DNA from: Arcobacter iocasae
Lineage (GTDB): Bacteria > Campylobacterota > Campylobacteria > Campylobacterales > Arcobacteraceae
Assembly: GCF_042214795.1 (NCBI RefSeq)
Contig: NZ_CP090177.1
Span: forward strand, 1,612,001-1,676,000
DNA: 64,000 nt
Direction: 5' to 3'
The notes under the pieces are model-generated. The model did no database searches. It was not told where the DNA came from and saw only the letters and a list, made by a program, of their open reading frames with translations. Both the position numbers and the translations under genes were made by a program. Positions 52,641-61,370 of this stretch are shown here, in pieces; position 1 is the stretch's first letter, and every line of letters starts with the position of its first letter.

Positions 52641-55418
52641 GTGAACTCTCTTATTACAAATGGGTCTAATAGTAATTTTTATACCCATTTAACAAAACTT
52701 TTAAGAGAATGTAAAAGCTACTATTTTTCTGTAGCTTTTATAAACTTCTCTGGAGTTCAACTTTTACTTGATAGTCTAGAGTTTTGTCAGAAAAATGGAA
52801 TAAAAGGTAAAATCCTAACTTCCACTTATCTAAACTTTACCCAACCAAAAGCTTTAGAAAAACTACTTGAATATGAAAATATTGAGCTTAAAATCTATGA
52901 TACAAATCATTTCCAAAAAGGTTTCCATACAAAGGCATATATTTTTGAGTTTGCAGATAATTACAAGATACTGCTTGGGTCTTCAAATATAACTGCAAGT
53001 GCTTTTAAAAGTAATGTGGAATGGAATATAAAAACAGTCTCAAAAAAAGATGATATTTTTGCAAATGAGATATTAAGGGAATTTGATATTTTATTTAAAC
53101 AAAGTTTTGAAGTTGATAGTGGATTTCTAAATGATTATGAAAACTTTTATCATAAAAACAAAATAGAAGAGTTTTCATATAAAAGTAGTTTTACACTAAA
53201 TAGTATGCAAGAAGAAGCTTTAAAAAACTTGCAACATCTAAGGGATAAAAAACAGACAAAAGCTTTAGTTCTTGCCGCAACTGGAACTGGAAAAACATAT
53301 CTTGCAGCCTTTGACGTGAAAGCATATGAGCCTAAAAGAGTTTTGTTTATCGTTCATCGGGAAAATATCTTAATAAAAGCAAAAAGCAGTTTTGAGAAGA
53401 TTATTCTGAATAAAACTATGGGCTTATATACAGGAAATAAAAAAGAGATTAATTGTGAGTATCTTTTTACTACTATCCAAACTATGAGTTCAAATTATGA
53501 GAACTTTTCAAAAGATGAATTTGACTATATAATAGTAGATGAAGCTCACCATATCACAAGTCCTAGTTATGAAAAGATTTGTGATTATTTTGAGCCCAAA
53601 TTTTTATTAGGACTTACAGCTACTCCAAATAGAAGTGACGAGGGGAATATCTATGAAGTTTTTGATGAAAATATTGCTTGTGATATAAGACTTAATGATG
53701 CCTTGGAGCATAGTTTAATCTCACCTTTTCATTATTATGGAATATGTGATATTGAATCAATTGATTATGAGAATATTGATATTTTAAATATAGCCCAATT
53801 ATCAAAAGCTTTGATGGTAAATAAAAGGGTTAATTATATTCTTGAAAAGATGAACTTTTACTCATATGAAGGTAAAAAAAGAAAAGCCTTGGCTTTTTGT
53901 GCTTCAAAAGAACATGCAAATTTTATGGCAGATGAGTTTACTAAAAGAGGAATAAAATCTGTATCTCTAACAAGTGGTGACTCCATAGAAAAAAGAGAAG
54001 AGTATATAAAAAACTTAGAAGATGATAGCCATGATTTAGAAATGATTTGTAGTGTGGATATTTTTAATGAAGGCATTGATATTCCATCAATCAATAGTGT
54101 ACTTTTTTTAAGACCAACAAACTCTTCAATTGTATTTGTACAACAGCTTGGTCGTGGACTTAGAAAACACAAAAACAAAGAGTTCGTGACTATTTTAGAT
54201 TTTATTGGTAATCACAATAGAGCTTATATGGTAGCTTTTGGACTATTGGGTGATAAGATTATTGATAAAGAGAGTTTGAAAATTGCTTTAAATAATGACT
54301 TTGCAAATATTCCCCATGCTTTTATTAGTATGGATGAAATATCTAAAAAAAGAGTATTGGAGCAAATAGAAAAAGAGAATTTTCATTCGATGAGGTATTT
54401 AAAACAAAAATACTATGAATTTAAATCTTTGCTTTCAAATAAGATTCCTATGCTTGAAGATTATATTGCCTTTAGTGAGCATATATCACCACTTGATTTT
54501 ATCTCTGAGTCAAAATCATATGTAGAATTTTTAGAAAAAGTTGAAGATAAAGATGAGATTAAAGCTTTATGCCAAGATGAAAACTTCATAAAAGCCATAA
54601 GATTTTGTGAGTTTTTATTACCTATAAAAAGGGTTTATGAGTTTGTTATATTGAAGTATTTATTGTCTCATCTTTCTTGTACGCAAAAGCAGATTTATGA
54701 TTTATTAAATAAAGAATTAGATTTTGTTTGTAAAGATACTATAAAACACTCTTTTCGTTATCTAAATCAAGAGTTCTTTGATAAGTTACAAGTGCAAAGA
54801 TACCTAAAACTTGTGGATTTAAAAGATGAAAAACTTTTTATTACAAAAGAGTTTGAAAAGATATTAGAAAAAAAAGAAGCAAAAGTTTTCCTAGAACATA
54901 GTTTAAATTATGGAATCATAACTTACAAACAAACTTTTAAGGAAAAAAATTATGGTTTGCCATTTTTAAAACTTTATGAAAAATATAATATGCTAAATAT
55001 CGCCTTGATGTGTAATCTTGATAAAATCCATACTTCCTTTAGGGGAAGTGGTTTTTTAAAGCATAAGGATGATTTCTTTTTATTTATAACTCTACAAAAA
55101 GATAAGATGTCAAAGTCATCAAAATATAAAAACAATTTTTTAGATAAAAATTTAATCACTTATGCTAGTAAACCAAATATGAGTAGTGATAAAAGTGATG
55201 GATTAAGACTTGCTCAAAATATTAAATATAAAACAAGACTGCATTTGTTTGTAAGAAAAATTTCCCATGAAGATAAAAAGGTTCAAGCTTTTATTTATCT
55301 TGGGCTTTGTAATAGTAAATCTTATGAAGGTAATAAACCTGTTAATATAACTTTAGAGCTTGAGAATGAAGTTCAAGATGAACTTTATGAAGAGTTTACG
55401 AAGGTTTTAGAAGAGTAG
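52641..55418 (+). CDS. Phospholipase D-like domain / superfamily 2 helicase fusion (DUF3427 type)
   Basis: A 925-residue protein. The N-terminal part (about 1-160) is a PLD-like domain with one HxK motif (GFHTKAYIF) and GSSNITASAF. An SF2 helicase core follows: Walker A LAATGTGKTYL near 212-220, DEAH box VDEAHH near 300, LGLTATPNR, and the second RecA lobe with QQLGRGLRKHKNK. The C-terminal 150 or so residues (from NYGIITYKQTF) look like DUF3427. Proteins of this design are often found in defence or restriction-like settings, but the neighbours here (galU, pgi) are housekeeping genes. The start is GTG, 1 bp after pgi. Function unknown. Confidence 0.85.
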   Translation: MNSLITNGSNSNFYTHLTKLLRECKSYYFSVAFINFSGVQLLLDSLEFCQKNGIKGKILTSTYLNFTQPKALEKLLEYENIELKIYDTNHFQKGFHTKAYIFEFADNYKILLGSSNITASAFKSNVEWNIKTVSKKDDIFANEILREFDILFKQSFEVDSGFLNDYENFYHKNKIEEFSYKSSFTLNSMQEEALKNLQHLRDKKQTKALVLAATGTGKTYLAAFDVKAYEPKRVLFIVHRENILIKAKSSFEKIILNKTMGLYTGNKKEINCEYLFTTIQTMSSNYENFSKDEFDYIIVDEAHHITSPSYEKICDYFEPKFLLGLTATPNRSDEGNIYEVFDENIACDIRLNDALEHSLISPFHYYGICDIESIDYENIDILNIAQLSKALMVNKRVNYILEKMNFYSYEGKKRKALAFCASKEHANFMADEFTKRGIKSVSLTSGDSIEKREEYIKNLEDDSHDLEMICSVDIFNEGIDIPSINSVLFLRPTNSSIVFVQQLGRGLRKHKNKEFVTILDFIGNHNRAYMVAFGLLGDKIIDKESLKIALNNDFANIPHAFISMDEISKKRVLEQIEKENFHSMRYLKQKYYEFKSLLSNKIPMLEDYIAFSEHISPLDFISESKSYVEFLEKVEDKDEIKALCQDENFIKAIRFCEFLLPIKRVYEFVILKYLLSHLSCTQKQIYDLLNKELDFVCKDTIKHSFRYLNQEFFDKLQVQRYLKLVDLKDEKLFITKEFEKILEKKEAKVFLEHSLNYGIITYKQTFKEKNYGLPFLKLYEKYNMLNIALMCNLDKIHTSFRGSGFLKHKDDFFLFITLQKDKMSKSSKYKNNFLDKNLITYASKPNMSSDKSDGLRLAQNIKYKTRLHLFVRKISHEDKKVQAFIYLGLCNSKSYEGNKPVNITLELENEVQDELYEEFTKVLEE

Positions 55419-55439
55419 CTTATACTCTTCTAAACAAAT

Positions 55440-56552
55440 TTATTTTAATAGGTGCTCATATTTTTTATCAGTAAGAAGTTTAAGAAATGCCACAAGTGCA
55501 TCAACTTTTCTATCAGTTAATTTTTGTGCTTTTAACTCTTCTTTTGCAATAGTTCCTGCAACTTCAGGGTCAGCCCATTTTTTACCAGTTTCTGGGTTTA
55601 TTGTTCTTTCTTGATTATTATATTTATCATAAAACTCAATTACAGTTCTTAAGTCTTTAAATACTCCATTATGCATATATGGACCAGTAACTGCCACATT
55701 TCTTAGTGTTGGAACTTTGAATTTCCCTTTTTGGTTTACATCTGTTACTGCTGGATTTGCCAATAATCCTTCATCAGCACCTTTCATACCACTTTTTTTG
55801 TTTAAAGCAGGATTTGCAGGTACTCCAATATTGTGATATTGGAAGTTTGTAAATGTCTCACCTTCTTTATCTTCACCTTTTAAAACATGACAAGTTGAAC
55901 AAGAGTTATTATTATTTGAGAAAAATAAAGCTTTCCCTAAATCTTCAAGTGGAGTTAAATCATATTCATCTTTTAAATATCTATCATATTTAGAATCAAA
56001 AGGTGAAAATTCACTTGTTCTTTCAAAACTTGCAATACTTTTTGTCAAAGCTGCAAAAGCTTTTTTAGGGTCTTTAAATATATCTTTTCCATAAATATCT
56101 TTGAAAGCACTTACATAATAAGGGTTTTCTAATACTCTACTTATCACTGTTTTTTCATTTGGCATTTCCATTTCAACTGGATTTAATGGTGGTCCTCCTG
56201 CTTGGTCTTCTAAAGTACTAGCTCTTCCATCCCAAAATTGTCCACCAACATAAGCTTTTTCTTTTTTGTCGTAATGGAAGCTTGGTGTTTGATTGGCATA
56301 TGATGCAGTTGGGGCATTTCTTCCACCAACTGATTTTCCATTATCTCCCAATGATGCCATATTTGATACACCATTCCCTCTATGATCTGTAAATCCCATA
56401 TCTGGGTTGTGGCAAGTTGCACAGGCCATAGTTTTGTTTTTTGATAGGTTTTTATCAAAAAATAAACTTTTACCTAAAGTTTCTTGTGGTGTTAACTCAC
56501 TACTGTACATGCTTACAAAAAGTAAACTTGCAATTAAAATCGATTTTGTCAT
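55440..56552 (-). CDS. Di-heme cytochrome c peroxidase-family protein
   Basis: The 370-residue protein has a signal peptide (about 1-18) and two heme-binding CxxCH motifs: CATCH at 44-48 (ACATCHNPDMGFTD) and CSTCH near 218. Further CCP/MauG landmarks are VPTLRNVAVTGPYMHNGVF, with an axial Met/His region, and PLNPVEM. It probably reduces hydrogen peroxide in the periplasm with electrons from c-type cytochromes, or oxidises a protein partner as MauG does. It is the last gene of the putative iron-regulated operon and overlaps the hydroxylase-family gene by one base. Confidence 0.92.
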   Translation of the reverse strand: MTKSILIASLLFVSMYSSELTPQETLGKSLFFDKNLSKNKTMACATCHNPDMGFTDHRGNGVSNMASLGDNGKSVGGRNAPTASYANQTPSFHYDKKEKAYVGGQFWDGRASTLEDQAGGPPLNPVEMEMPNEKTVISRVLENPYYVSAFKDIYGKDIFKDPKKAFAALTKSIASFERTSEFSPFDSKYDRYLKDEYDLTPLEDLGKALFFSNNNNSCSTCHVLKGEDKEGETFTNFQYHNIGVPANPALNKKSGMKGADEGLLANPAVTDVNQKGKFKVPTLRNVAVTGPYMHNGVFKDLRTVIEFYDKYNNQERTINPETGKKWADPEVAGTIAKEELKAQKLTDRKVDALVAFLKLLTDKKYEHLLK

Positions 56553-57466
56553 TATTGTCTCCTGTTTAATAAGTTTTTGAAAGGGAAAAATAAAATACCT
56601 CTAATGGTTGAGTAATCTTTCATTTGCTCTTTTCTAAGTCCGAATTTTAAAACTTTTACATCTTTTGATAGTTTTAAACTTCCAAACATATAATCCCAAA
56701 TAGCTAAATATCCTCCATAGTTCTTGTCAAAGTGTTTATTACTATGGTGTATTTGGTGCTGTTTTGGGGAAATAAATATTTTTTCTAAATATTTACCATA
56801 TGATATTGGTACATGGGTATGTCTTAAGTTTGATCCTAAAAGGGAAAAAACAACAATAAATACATTTGCTCCAAATATCATATAAATATCAATCATAGCT
56901 CCAAAAAAATATACAAATATACCAGTTACAAAACCAACACTTAAACTATATCTTAGTCCAAAAAGTATATTTTCAACTGGATGAACTCTATAAAAAGTAA
57001 GTGGGTTTAGAACTTTGGCACTATGATGAACTTTGTGAAATTCCCATAAGAATTTTACTTCATGTAAAAGTCTATGTAATACATACCTTGTAAAGTCACT
57101 ACAAACAAAAAGAGCTAAGGTATATAAAAGTAGGGTTTCTTTATATGAAAAAAAAGTGTTTTGCACCATTCCAAAATTTAAATATAAAAATCTTGAAATA
57201 GTAAAAGCCACTGATTTTGCACTTAAAATAAATGGTATTAATAAAAATACATTTATAAAATATCCCAAAAAAAAGTAAGAGTAATCAAGTTTTGCACTAG
57301 GGTGTAACCATAACTTTGATGATAAGATAAGTTTATTACTTTTTTTTGTATAGATAAAATATATAAATGTTATTAAAATCGATGAAATAATATAAACCCA
57401 AAATATTCTTTTATTTGGGTTTATAAGATATTCAAATACCATTAAGTCGTTCAAATTAGTCTCCAT
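56552..57466 (-). CDS. Fatty acid hydroxylase / sterol desaturase family membrane protein
   Basis: The 304-residue protein has four or more membrane segments and the di-iron histidine clusters of the family: HRLLHE, then FHKVHHS, and HQIHHSNKHF later, with GGYLAIWDYMFGSL. These enzymes use a di-iron centre and O2 to hydroxylate or desaturate lipids. It sits between an imelysin-like gene (11 bp overlap) and a di-heme peroxidase gene, an iron-themed setting. The substrate is unknown; sterols are unlikely in this phylum. Confidence 0.88.
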   Translation of the reverse strand: METNLNDLMVFEYLINPNKRIFWVYIISSILITFIYFIYTKKSNKLILSSKLWLHPSAKLDYSYFFLGYFINVFLLIPFILSAKSVAFTISRFLYLNFGMVQNTFFSYKETLLLYTLALFVCSDFTRYVLHRLLHEVKFLWEFHKVHHSAKVLNPLTFYRVHPVENILFGLRYSLSVGFVTGIFVYFFGAMIDIYMIFGANVFIVVFSLLGSNLRHTHVPISYGKYLEKIFISPKQHQIHHSNKHFDKNYGGYLAIWDYMFGSLKLSKDVKVLKFGLRKEQMKDYSTIRGILFFPFKNLLNRRQ

Positions 57467-58343
57467 CAGCCTCTAGAATTTTAGCTGTGATGCTAAGTTG
57501 TTCTATTAAAGATAAGAAGTAAGAGATATGAAGTTCATTAACTGCATCATATAAATCTTTTGAATTGTTTTTTGCGCTTTTAAGAGCTTTGTTTAATAAA
57601 GCTTGTGCTTCTATCGTCTCTTTTTTTGCTCCATTTTCTTTTGCCATATTTGCAAAATTGTAATATTTTTGCTCACCAACGATTTCCTCATTTGCTTCTA
57701 ATATAGCTACAATTGCAGCATTTGTATTATTACTTAAAATATACTCTTGCTCTTTATGGGGAACTTTTATTCTCCACTCTTTTAGTTTATAAGTACTTGC
57801 AATAAGGGTATTCATAACTAAACTATTTTCCCATAGGTCATCTTTTTTAGTTCTAGTTAAATAACCTTCATAAACTTCTTTTATATCATCTAACTTAGAG
57901 ATAATAGAATCAACAATAACATCTGCTATTGCTTTTTCTCTTTTTGTAATAGTTTTATCATTAAATAAAACATACTCTAAAGCATTTACTGTTTTAAATG
58001 AGTTTTTAAAAAGTGCAATTTGTGGTTCATCTTTAGATTCAATTACCCTTTGCATTTGAACATTAAGATCTTCTTTTAGATTGTGAAATACATCAACATA
58101 TCTTGGAGTATCAATGTAGTTATCATCAATATCTCCTGCAAAATAAAATGCTTCAACTTTTTTCCACGATTTTATAAAGTTTGTAAAGTTTTGTGCTGTG
58201 TAATCTTTTTTAAGGATTTGTGCATCTTTTATAGTATTGTCAACATTTACTATTGAAACATTTTTTAAAATAGAATCAAGCATAGTATCTTTTGCAAATA
58301 ATGTCATGAAACTTAAAGCAAGTGTCAAAAATATTTTTTTCAT
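57456..58343 (-). CDS. Imelysin-like protein, second copy, with altered metal motif
   Basis: The 295-residue exported protein (signal peptide about 1-17, ending LFA) resembles the imelysin/EfeO-type helical family (NFTNFIKSWKKVEAFYFAGD, NSLVMNTLIASTYKLKEWRIKVP). The GxHxxE motif of imelysins is not visible; the corresponding place reads VNALEYVLFND, without the His. It may therefore not bind metal in the usual way. It overlaps the neighbouring genes by one base and by 11 bp and is clearly in the operon. The role in iron handling is inferred. Confidence 0.8.
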   Translation of the reverse strand: MKKIFLTLALSFMTLFAKDTMLDSILKNVSIVNVDNTIKDAQILKKDYTAQNFTNFIKSWKKVEAFYFAGDIDDNYIDTPRYVDVFHNLKEDLNVQMQRVIESKDEPQIALFKNSFKTVNALEYVLFNDKTITKREKAIADVIVDSIISKLDDIKEVYEGYLTRTKKDDLWENSLVMNTLIASTYKLKEWRIKVPHKEQEYILSNNTNAAIVAILEANEEIVGEQKYYNFANMAKENGAKKETIEAQALLNKALKSAKNNSKDLYDAVNELHISYFLSLIEQLSITAKILEADGD

Positions 58344-59629
58344 TATAATCCTTTTAGAAACTCAGTTAAAAGTTTCTTCTCTTTTTTATTTAAAGCAACA
58401 TAATTTTCTTTTGCCTTTGTTGCTTCACCACCATGCCATAAAATAGCCTCTTGGAATGTTTTAGCTCGTCCATCATGTAATAATCTATAGGCTTTTTTCT
58501 CAACACTATATCCCCATAAAGGAGTTGTTCTAAACTCGTTTTTTGAAGCTTTAAACTCACTTCTTCCATCACTTAATCCATCACCCATATCATGCAATAA
58601 TAGGTCCGAAAAAGTATAAACACTTGTCCCATCTGTTGCTTTTAGCGATGGTACATGACAAGAAGTACAACCTATTTTTGAGAATATCTCTATTCCCTTT
58701 TCAAAATTTTCCCCATTTGTTGGAGTATAAGTTGGTAAGTTTTCTAAATAATAAGTAATAGCATCTAATCTTTGATCTGTAATATCAATAGCATCTCTAG
58801 CTTTTGGAGCTTCTAAACAAGCAGTTTGAGATTTGGTACAATTGTCACCTTTTAAAAGACTTGTTGTCAATCCCATATCATTAAAAGCTGCATTTGCTAT
58901 TTGTTCTTTTACAAAAGCAACACTTGCTTTATATGTAAATCTTCCTAACTCTTCTTTTTTTGTAATTTTTGAGTAAACATAATTTGCTCTTCCACTTATT
59001 CCATCATGATTTGAATCATTTTCATCCACATTTGCAAGAATTGATTTTTCATCTATTTTTGATATTAAACCCATTCCATAAAGTGTTGGAGCAATTCTAT
59101 AGGAAATATTTGTTGATTTGTTAAGTTGCCCATAATTTAGATTTTTTAAAGTATATTTTGGTTTGTAAATATAATGCTCTTCATTATCAAAAAAAAGTTT
59201 TATTTTTTCAAAGTCAATATTTACATTTGCTTCATATGGAACACCTTGTACACTACTAATCGCTATTTGCGCTCCATAAATTGGATCAGGAATAGAGCCA
59301 TCTTTTTTTAGAATATTTTTATGTAAATCTGTGTTGTTTGAATTAATTGACAGTTTTGGGATTAAAGATTTTGAAGCTTCATTTTTTTTGTTGTATAAAA
59401 CACCTCTTGCAGTGTTTGGATGACATGCTACACAAGCATTTGCATTAAATAATGGTCCAAGTCCATCCCTTGCAGTTGTGGCACTTGGTGCCTCAACCCA
59501 AGGAATAGTAAAAAAACTTCTTCCTAATATATATTTATCATAATCTTCATTATTCATCTCTTGTTGAGATGAAAATAGATTTGTTGTAAATAATAATATA
59601 AAAATTAAAAGATTAAAGTTTAGTTTCAT
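58343..59629 (-). CDS. Di-heme oxidoreductase, DUF1111 (COG3488) family
   Basis: The 428-residue protein has a signal peptide (about 1-20) and two CxxCH heme motifs, ACVACHPNTARG near residue 65 and CTSCHVPSL near 317. The DUF1111 landmarks GRSFFTIPWVEAPSATTARDGLGPLFNANAC-region (ARDGLGPLFNA), DGISGRANY and LHDGRA are present. The family is called thiol oxidoreductase or di-heme peroxidase, but its reaction is not established. It is regularly found beside imelysin genes. It overlaps the imelysin lipoprotein gene by 17 bp. Confidence 0.9.
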   Translation of the reverse strand: MKLNFNLLIFILLFTTNLFSSQQEMNNEDYDKYILGRSFFTIPWVEAPSATTARDGLGPLFNANACVACHPNTARGVLYNKKNEASKSLIPKLSINSNNTDLHKNILKKDGSIPDPIYGAQIAISSVQGVPYEANVNIDFEKIKLFFDNEEHYIYKPKYTLKNLNYGQLNKSTNISYRIAPTLYGMGLISKIDEKSILANVDENDSNHDGISGRANYVYSKITKKEELGRFTYKASVAFVKEQIANAAFNDMGLTTSLLKGDNCTKSQTACLEAPKARDAIDITDQRLDAITYYLENLPTYTPTNGENFEKGIEIFSKIGCTSCHVPSLKATDGTSVYTFSDLLLHDMGDGLSDGRSEFKASKNEFRTTPLWGYSVEKKAYRLLHDGRAKTFQEAILWHGGEATKAKENYVALNKKEKKLLTEFLKGL

Positions 59630-60968
59630 CTGCGTCTGTTACATCATCTTTTGTTAAGCTTATTCCATTTGCATTAGCAACATCAACCATAGTATCACCA
59701 AGTTTTCTCATCTCATTTTTAAGTTTTACAATAACTTTTGACATAGGGCTTGTTGGTCTAATTTGATAATCAAAATGCTCTTTTGTTTTTGCAGTTTCAT
59801 CTATTAAAGCAATTTTTTCTTCAATTGAACTCATAAGTTTTTCAATTTTTGCTTTAGAAGCTCCGTCAACTTTATCTAATAGGGCAGGTCCATATTTTTT
59901 CCCATCATATGTAGAAGTTAAAATATTTTTGAAACCTTGATAATTCATCGCAATATCTCTATGTGTATTATCAGAGAAACAAGAATGCTCATCTTCTTCA
60001 GATGGTGTTAATACAGCAACTGCAATTCTTTCATTTGCTAATTCTGATTTCATAAATACACCCATACCTGCAATAACTTGTTTTAAAGCATCATTTCTAG
60101 ATATATTTTTTGAAGCATTATCACCTTTTAATTGATCTAAAATAGCAGCTCTATATAATCCTTTAGTGCCATCAACATTTTTTGCCCAAGCAGAAGTTAC
60201 CACTTCTAAATCACTTACTATTTTTTGTGAAGCAGATTTTAAATACTCTAATCTTCTAGGTGCATCTACATCACTTGTAAAATCACTAAGTGGTCGCTGC
60301 CCTGCTGTCATTGGTCCATTAGTAATTGAATCTTTTAAGAAGTTAGAATAATCTTGATCTTGTCCCCATAATAAAAATTCTACTGCATGGTATCCACTTG
60401 CAACATTAGCTTCTCCACCATCTTCATTTAATTCAGTGATTGCATTTGGAGTGATTTTTGTTACATCAACAGGTTTTGCATCTTCTCCTCCTGGATTAAA
60501 TACTCCAACTGTGTCAATTATATTTCCAGATGTTTTTTTACCATTTGCATCAATTGTATAATCAATCATATTCTCATCCAATGGCCAAGCATTAATTTGT
60601 CCTTCTAATGCATCATAACTTTTAGCAACCCAACCTTCTTCTGCATCAATAGGACCATTTGATAATCTAAATGCTTCAGTTTGCCCATAAGTTTCTCTTG
60701 AAGCCAACCAAGCATCTTTTGCTTCTTGCATAGTTTTTTCAGTAGGGTTTGCAGCAAATTTATTAATTGCTTTTTCTAAAGCTTTTGCATCATTTAAAGC
60801 ATTAGTATAACTATCAAGTGCGATATTAGCATATGCTTCTAATATTGTTTTTGACTTAACAACTTCTTGTTTTGATGTACTTGTAGTATTTGTATCCGTA
60901 ACGCAACCAGTTAGTGCAATTGCTGTTACAACCGAAAGTGAGATTAGTAGTTTTTTTGTGTTATTCAT
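59613..60968 (-). CDS. Imelysin-family lipoprotein (IrpA-like)
   Basis: The 451-residue protein has a lipoprotein signal (LISLSVVTAIALTGCVTD; lipid Cys in LTGC), so it is membrane-anchored. The imelysin domain has the GxHxxE motif as GYHAVEFLLWGQDQ, with SRETYGQTEAFR and the later RTSP-like end RPTSPM. Related IrpA proteins are iron-regulated and thought to act in iron uptake; the old peptidase label is doubtful. It is the first large gene of the minus-strand operon, 23 bp after a small protein gene. Confidence 0.92.
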   Translation of the reverse strand: MNNTKKLLISLSVVTAIALTGCVTDTNTTSTSKQEVVKSKTILEAYANIALDSYTNALNDAKALEKAINKFAANPTEKTMQEAKDAWLASRETYGQTEAFRLSNGPIDAEEGWVAKSYDALEGQINAWPLDENMIDYTIDANGKKTSGNIIDTVGVFNPGGEDAKPVDVTKITPNAITELNEDGGEANVASGYHAVEFLLWGQDQDYSNFLKDSITNGPMTAGQRPLSDFTSDVDAPRRLEYLKSASQKIVSDLEVVTSAWAKNVDGTKGLYRAAILDQLKGDNASKNISRNDALKQVIAGMGVFMKSELANERIAVAVLTPSEEDEHSCFSDNTHRDIAMNYQGFKNILTSTYDGKKYGPALLDKVDGASKAKIEKLMSSIEEKIALIDETAKTKEHFDYQIRPTSPMSKVIVKLKNEMRKLGDTMVDVANANGISLTKDDVTDADETKL

Positions 60969-60991
60969 ATTTAATTTTCCTTTTTTTTAGT

Positions 60992-61156
60992 TTAAGCAAG
61001 TAGTTGTTTTGCAAACAAATGTGCTTTACTCGAGTCGATATTTTTATGTTTCATATTCAAAACTTTAACTATTGAACACACCATTCTTGAATTTTTTTCA
61101 AGACCAGATTCTCTAAGCACTTTTCTAATTTCTCTTTTTAGAAGTAAATCAGACAT
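60992..61156 (-). CDS. Small 54-residue basic protein at the head of the imelysin operon
   Basis: A short frame starting MSDLLLKREIRKVLRESG and ending in LFAKQLLA. It is preceded by AAAAGGATAGATT on the minus strand, an excellent ribosome binding site with 7-nt spacing. The product is basic, probably helical, with no signal peptide and one cysteine. It lies between the Fur-box cluster and the imelysin lipoprotein gene on the same strand, so it is probably the first iron-regulated cistron. I do not recognise a family. Confidence 0.6.
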   Translation of the reverse strand: MSDLLLKREIRKVLRESGLEKNSRMVCSIVKVLNMKHKNIDSSKAHLFAKQLLA

Positions 61157-61170
61157 AATCTATCCTTTTA

Positions 61171-61185
61171 TGATAATAATTCTCA
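61171..61185 (-). promoter_or_regulatory. Fur box 1 (imelysin operon)
   Basis: TGATAATAATTCTCA matches the 7-1-7 Fur consensus TGATAATnATTATCA with one mismatch. It lies just upstream of the ribosome site of the 54-residue gene. Confidence 0.7.
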
Positions 61186-61221
61186 TAATCCTACAAGAAA
61201 AAAACTTAAACTCTCATAAAA

Positions 61222-61236
61222 TGATAATTATTATCA
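61222..61236. promoter_or_regulatory. Fur box 2, perfect 7-1-7 match
   Basis: TGATAATTATTATCA is a perfect match to the 7-1-7 Fur consensus TGATAATnATTATCA, centrally placed between the divergent imelysin and export operons. The 400-bp region 60969-61370 otherwise holds only the small gene and two further boxes. Confidence 0.85.
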
Positions 61237-61289
61237 TTAATAATTTGGAACAAAACTTGTAAAAGCAAGTAATTTTTATTATATAATAT

Positions 61290-61304
61290 TGATAATAATT
61301 ATCT
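61290..61304 (+). promoter_or_regulatory. Fur box 3 overlapping a promoter for the export operon
   Basis: TGATAATAATTATCT matches the Fur consensus with one mismatch. A TATAAT hexamer ends 2 bp upstream (61282-61287), so bound Fur would cover the likely transcription start of the TolC-type gene at 61371. Confidence 0.75.
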
Positions 61305-61370
61305 TAATTAATTTGTTAATAATCTATTAAATATTTTTTAATATAATGCAAACTAAAAAAAGGGGACTTT

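Noticed and set aside
59613..60968. Imelysin protein as a peptidase
   Set aside because: The peptidase label is historic; the domain and operon fit iron-related lipoproteins better and no protease active site is evident.
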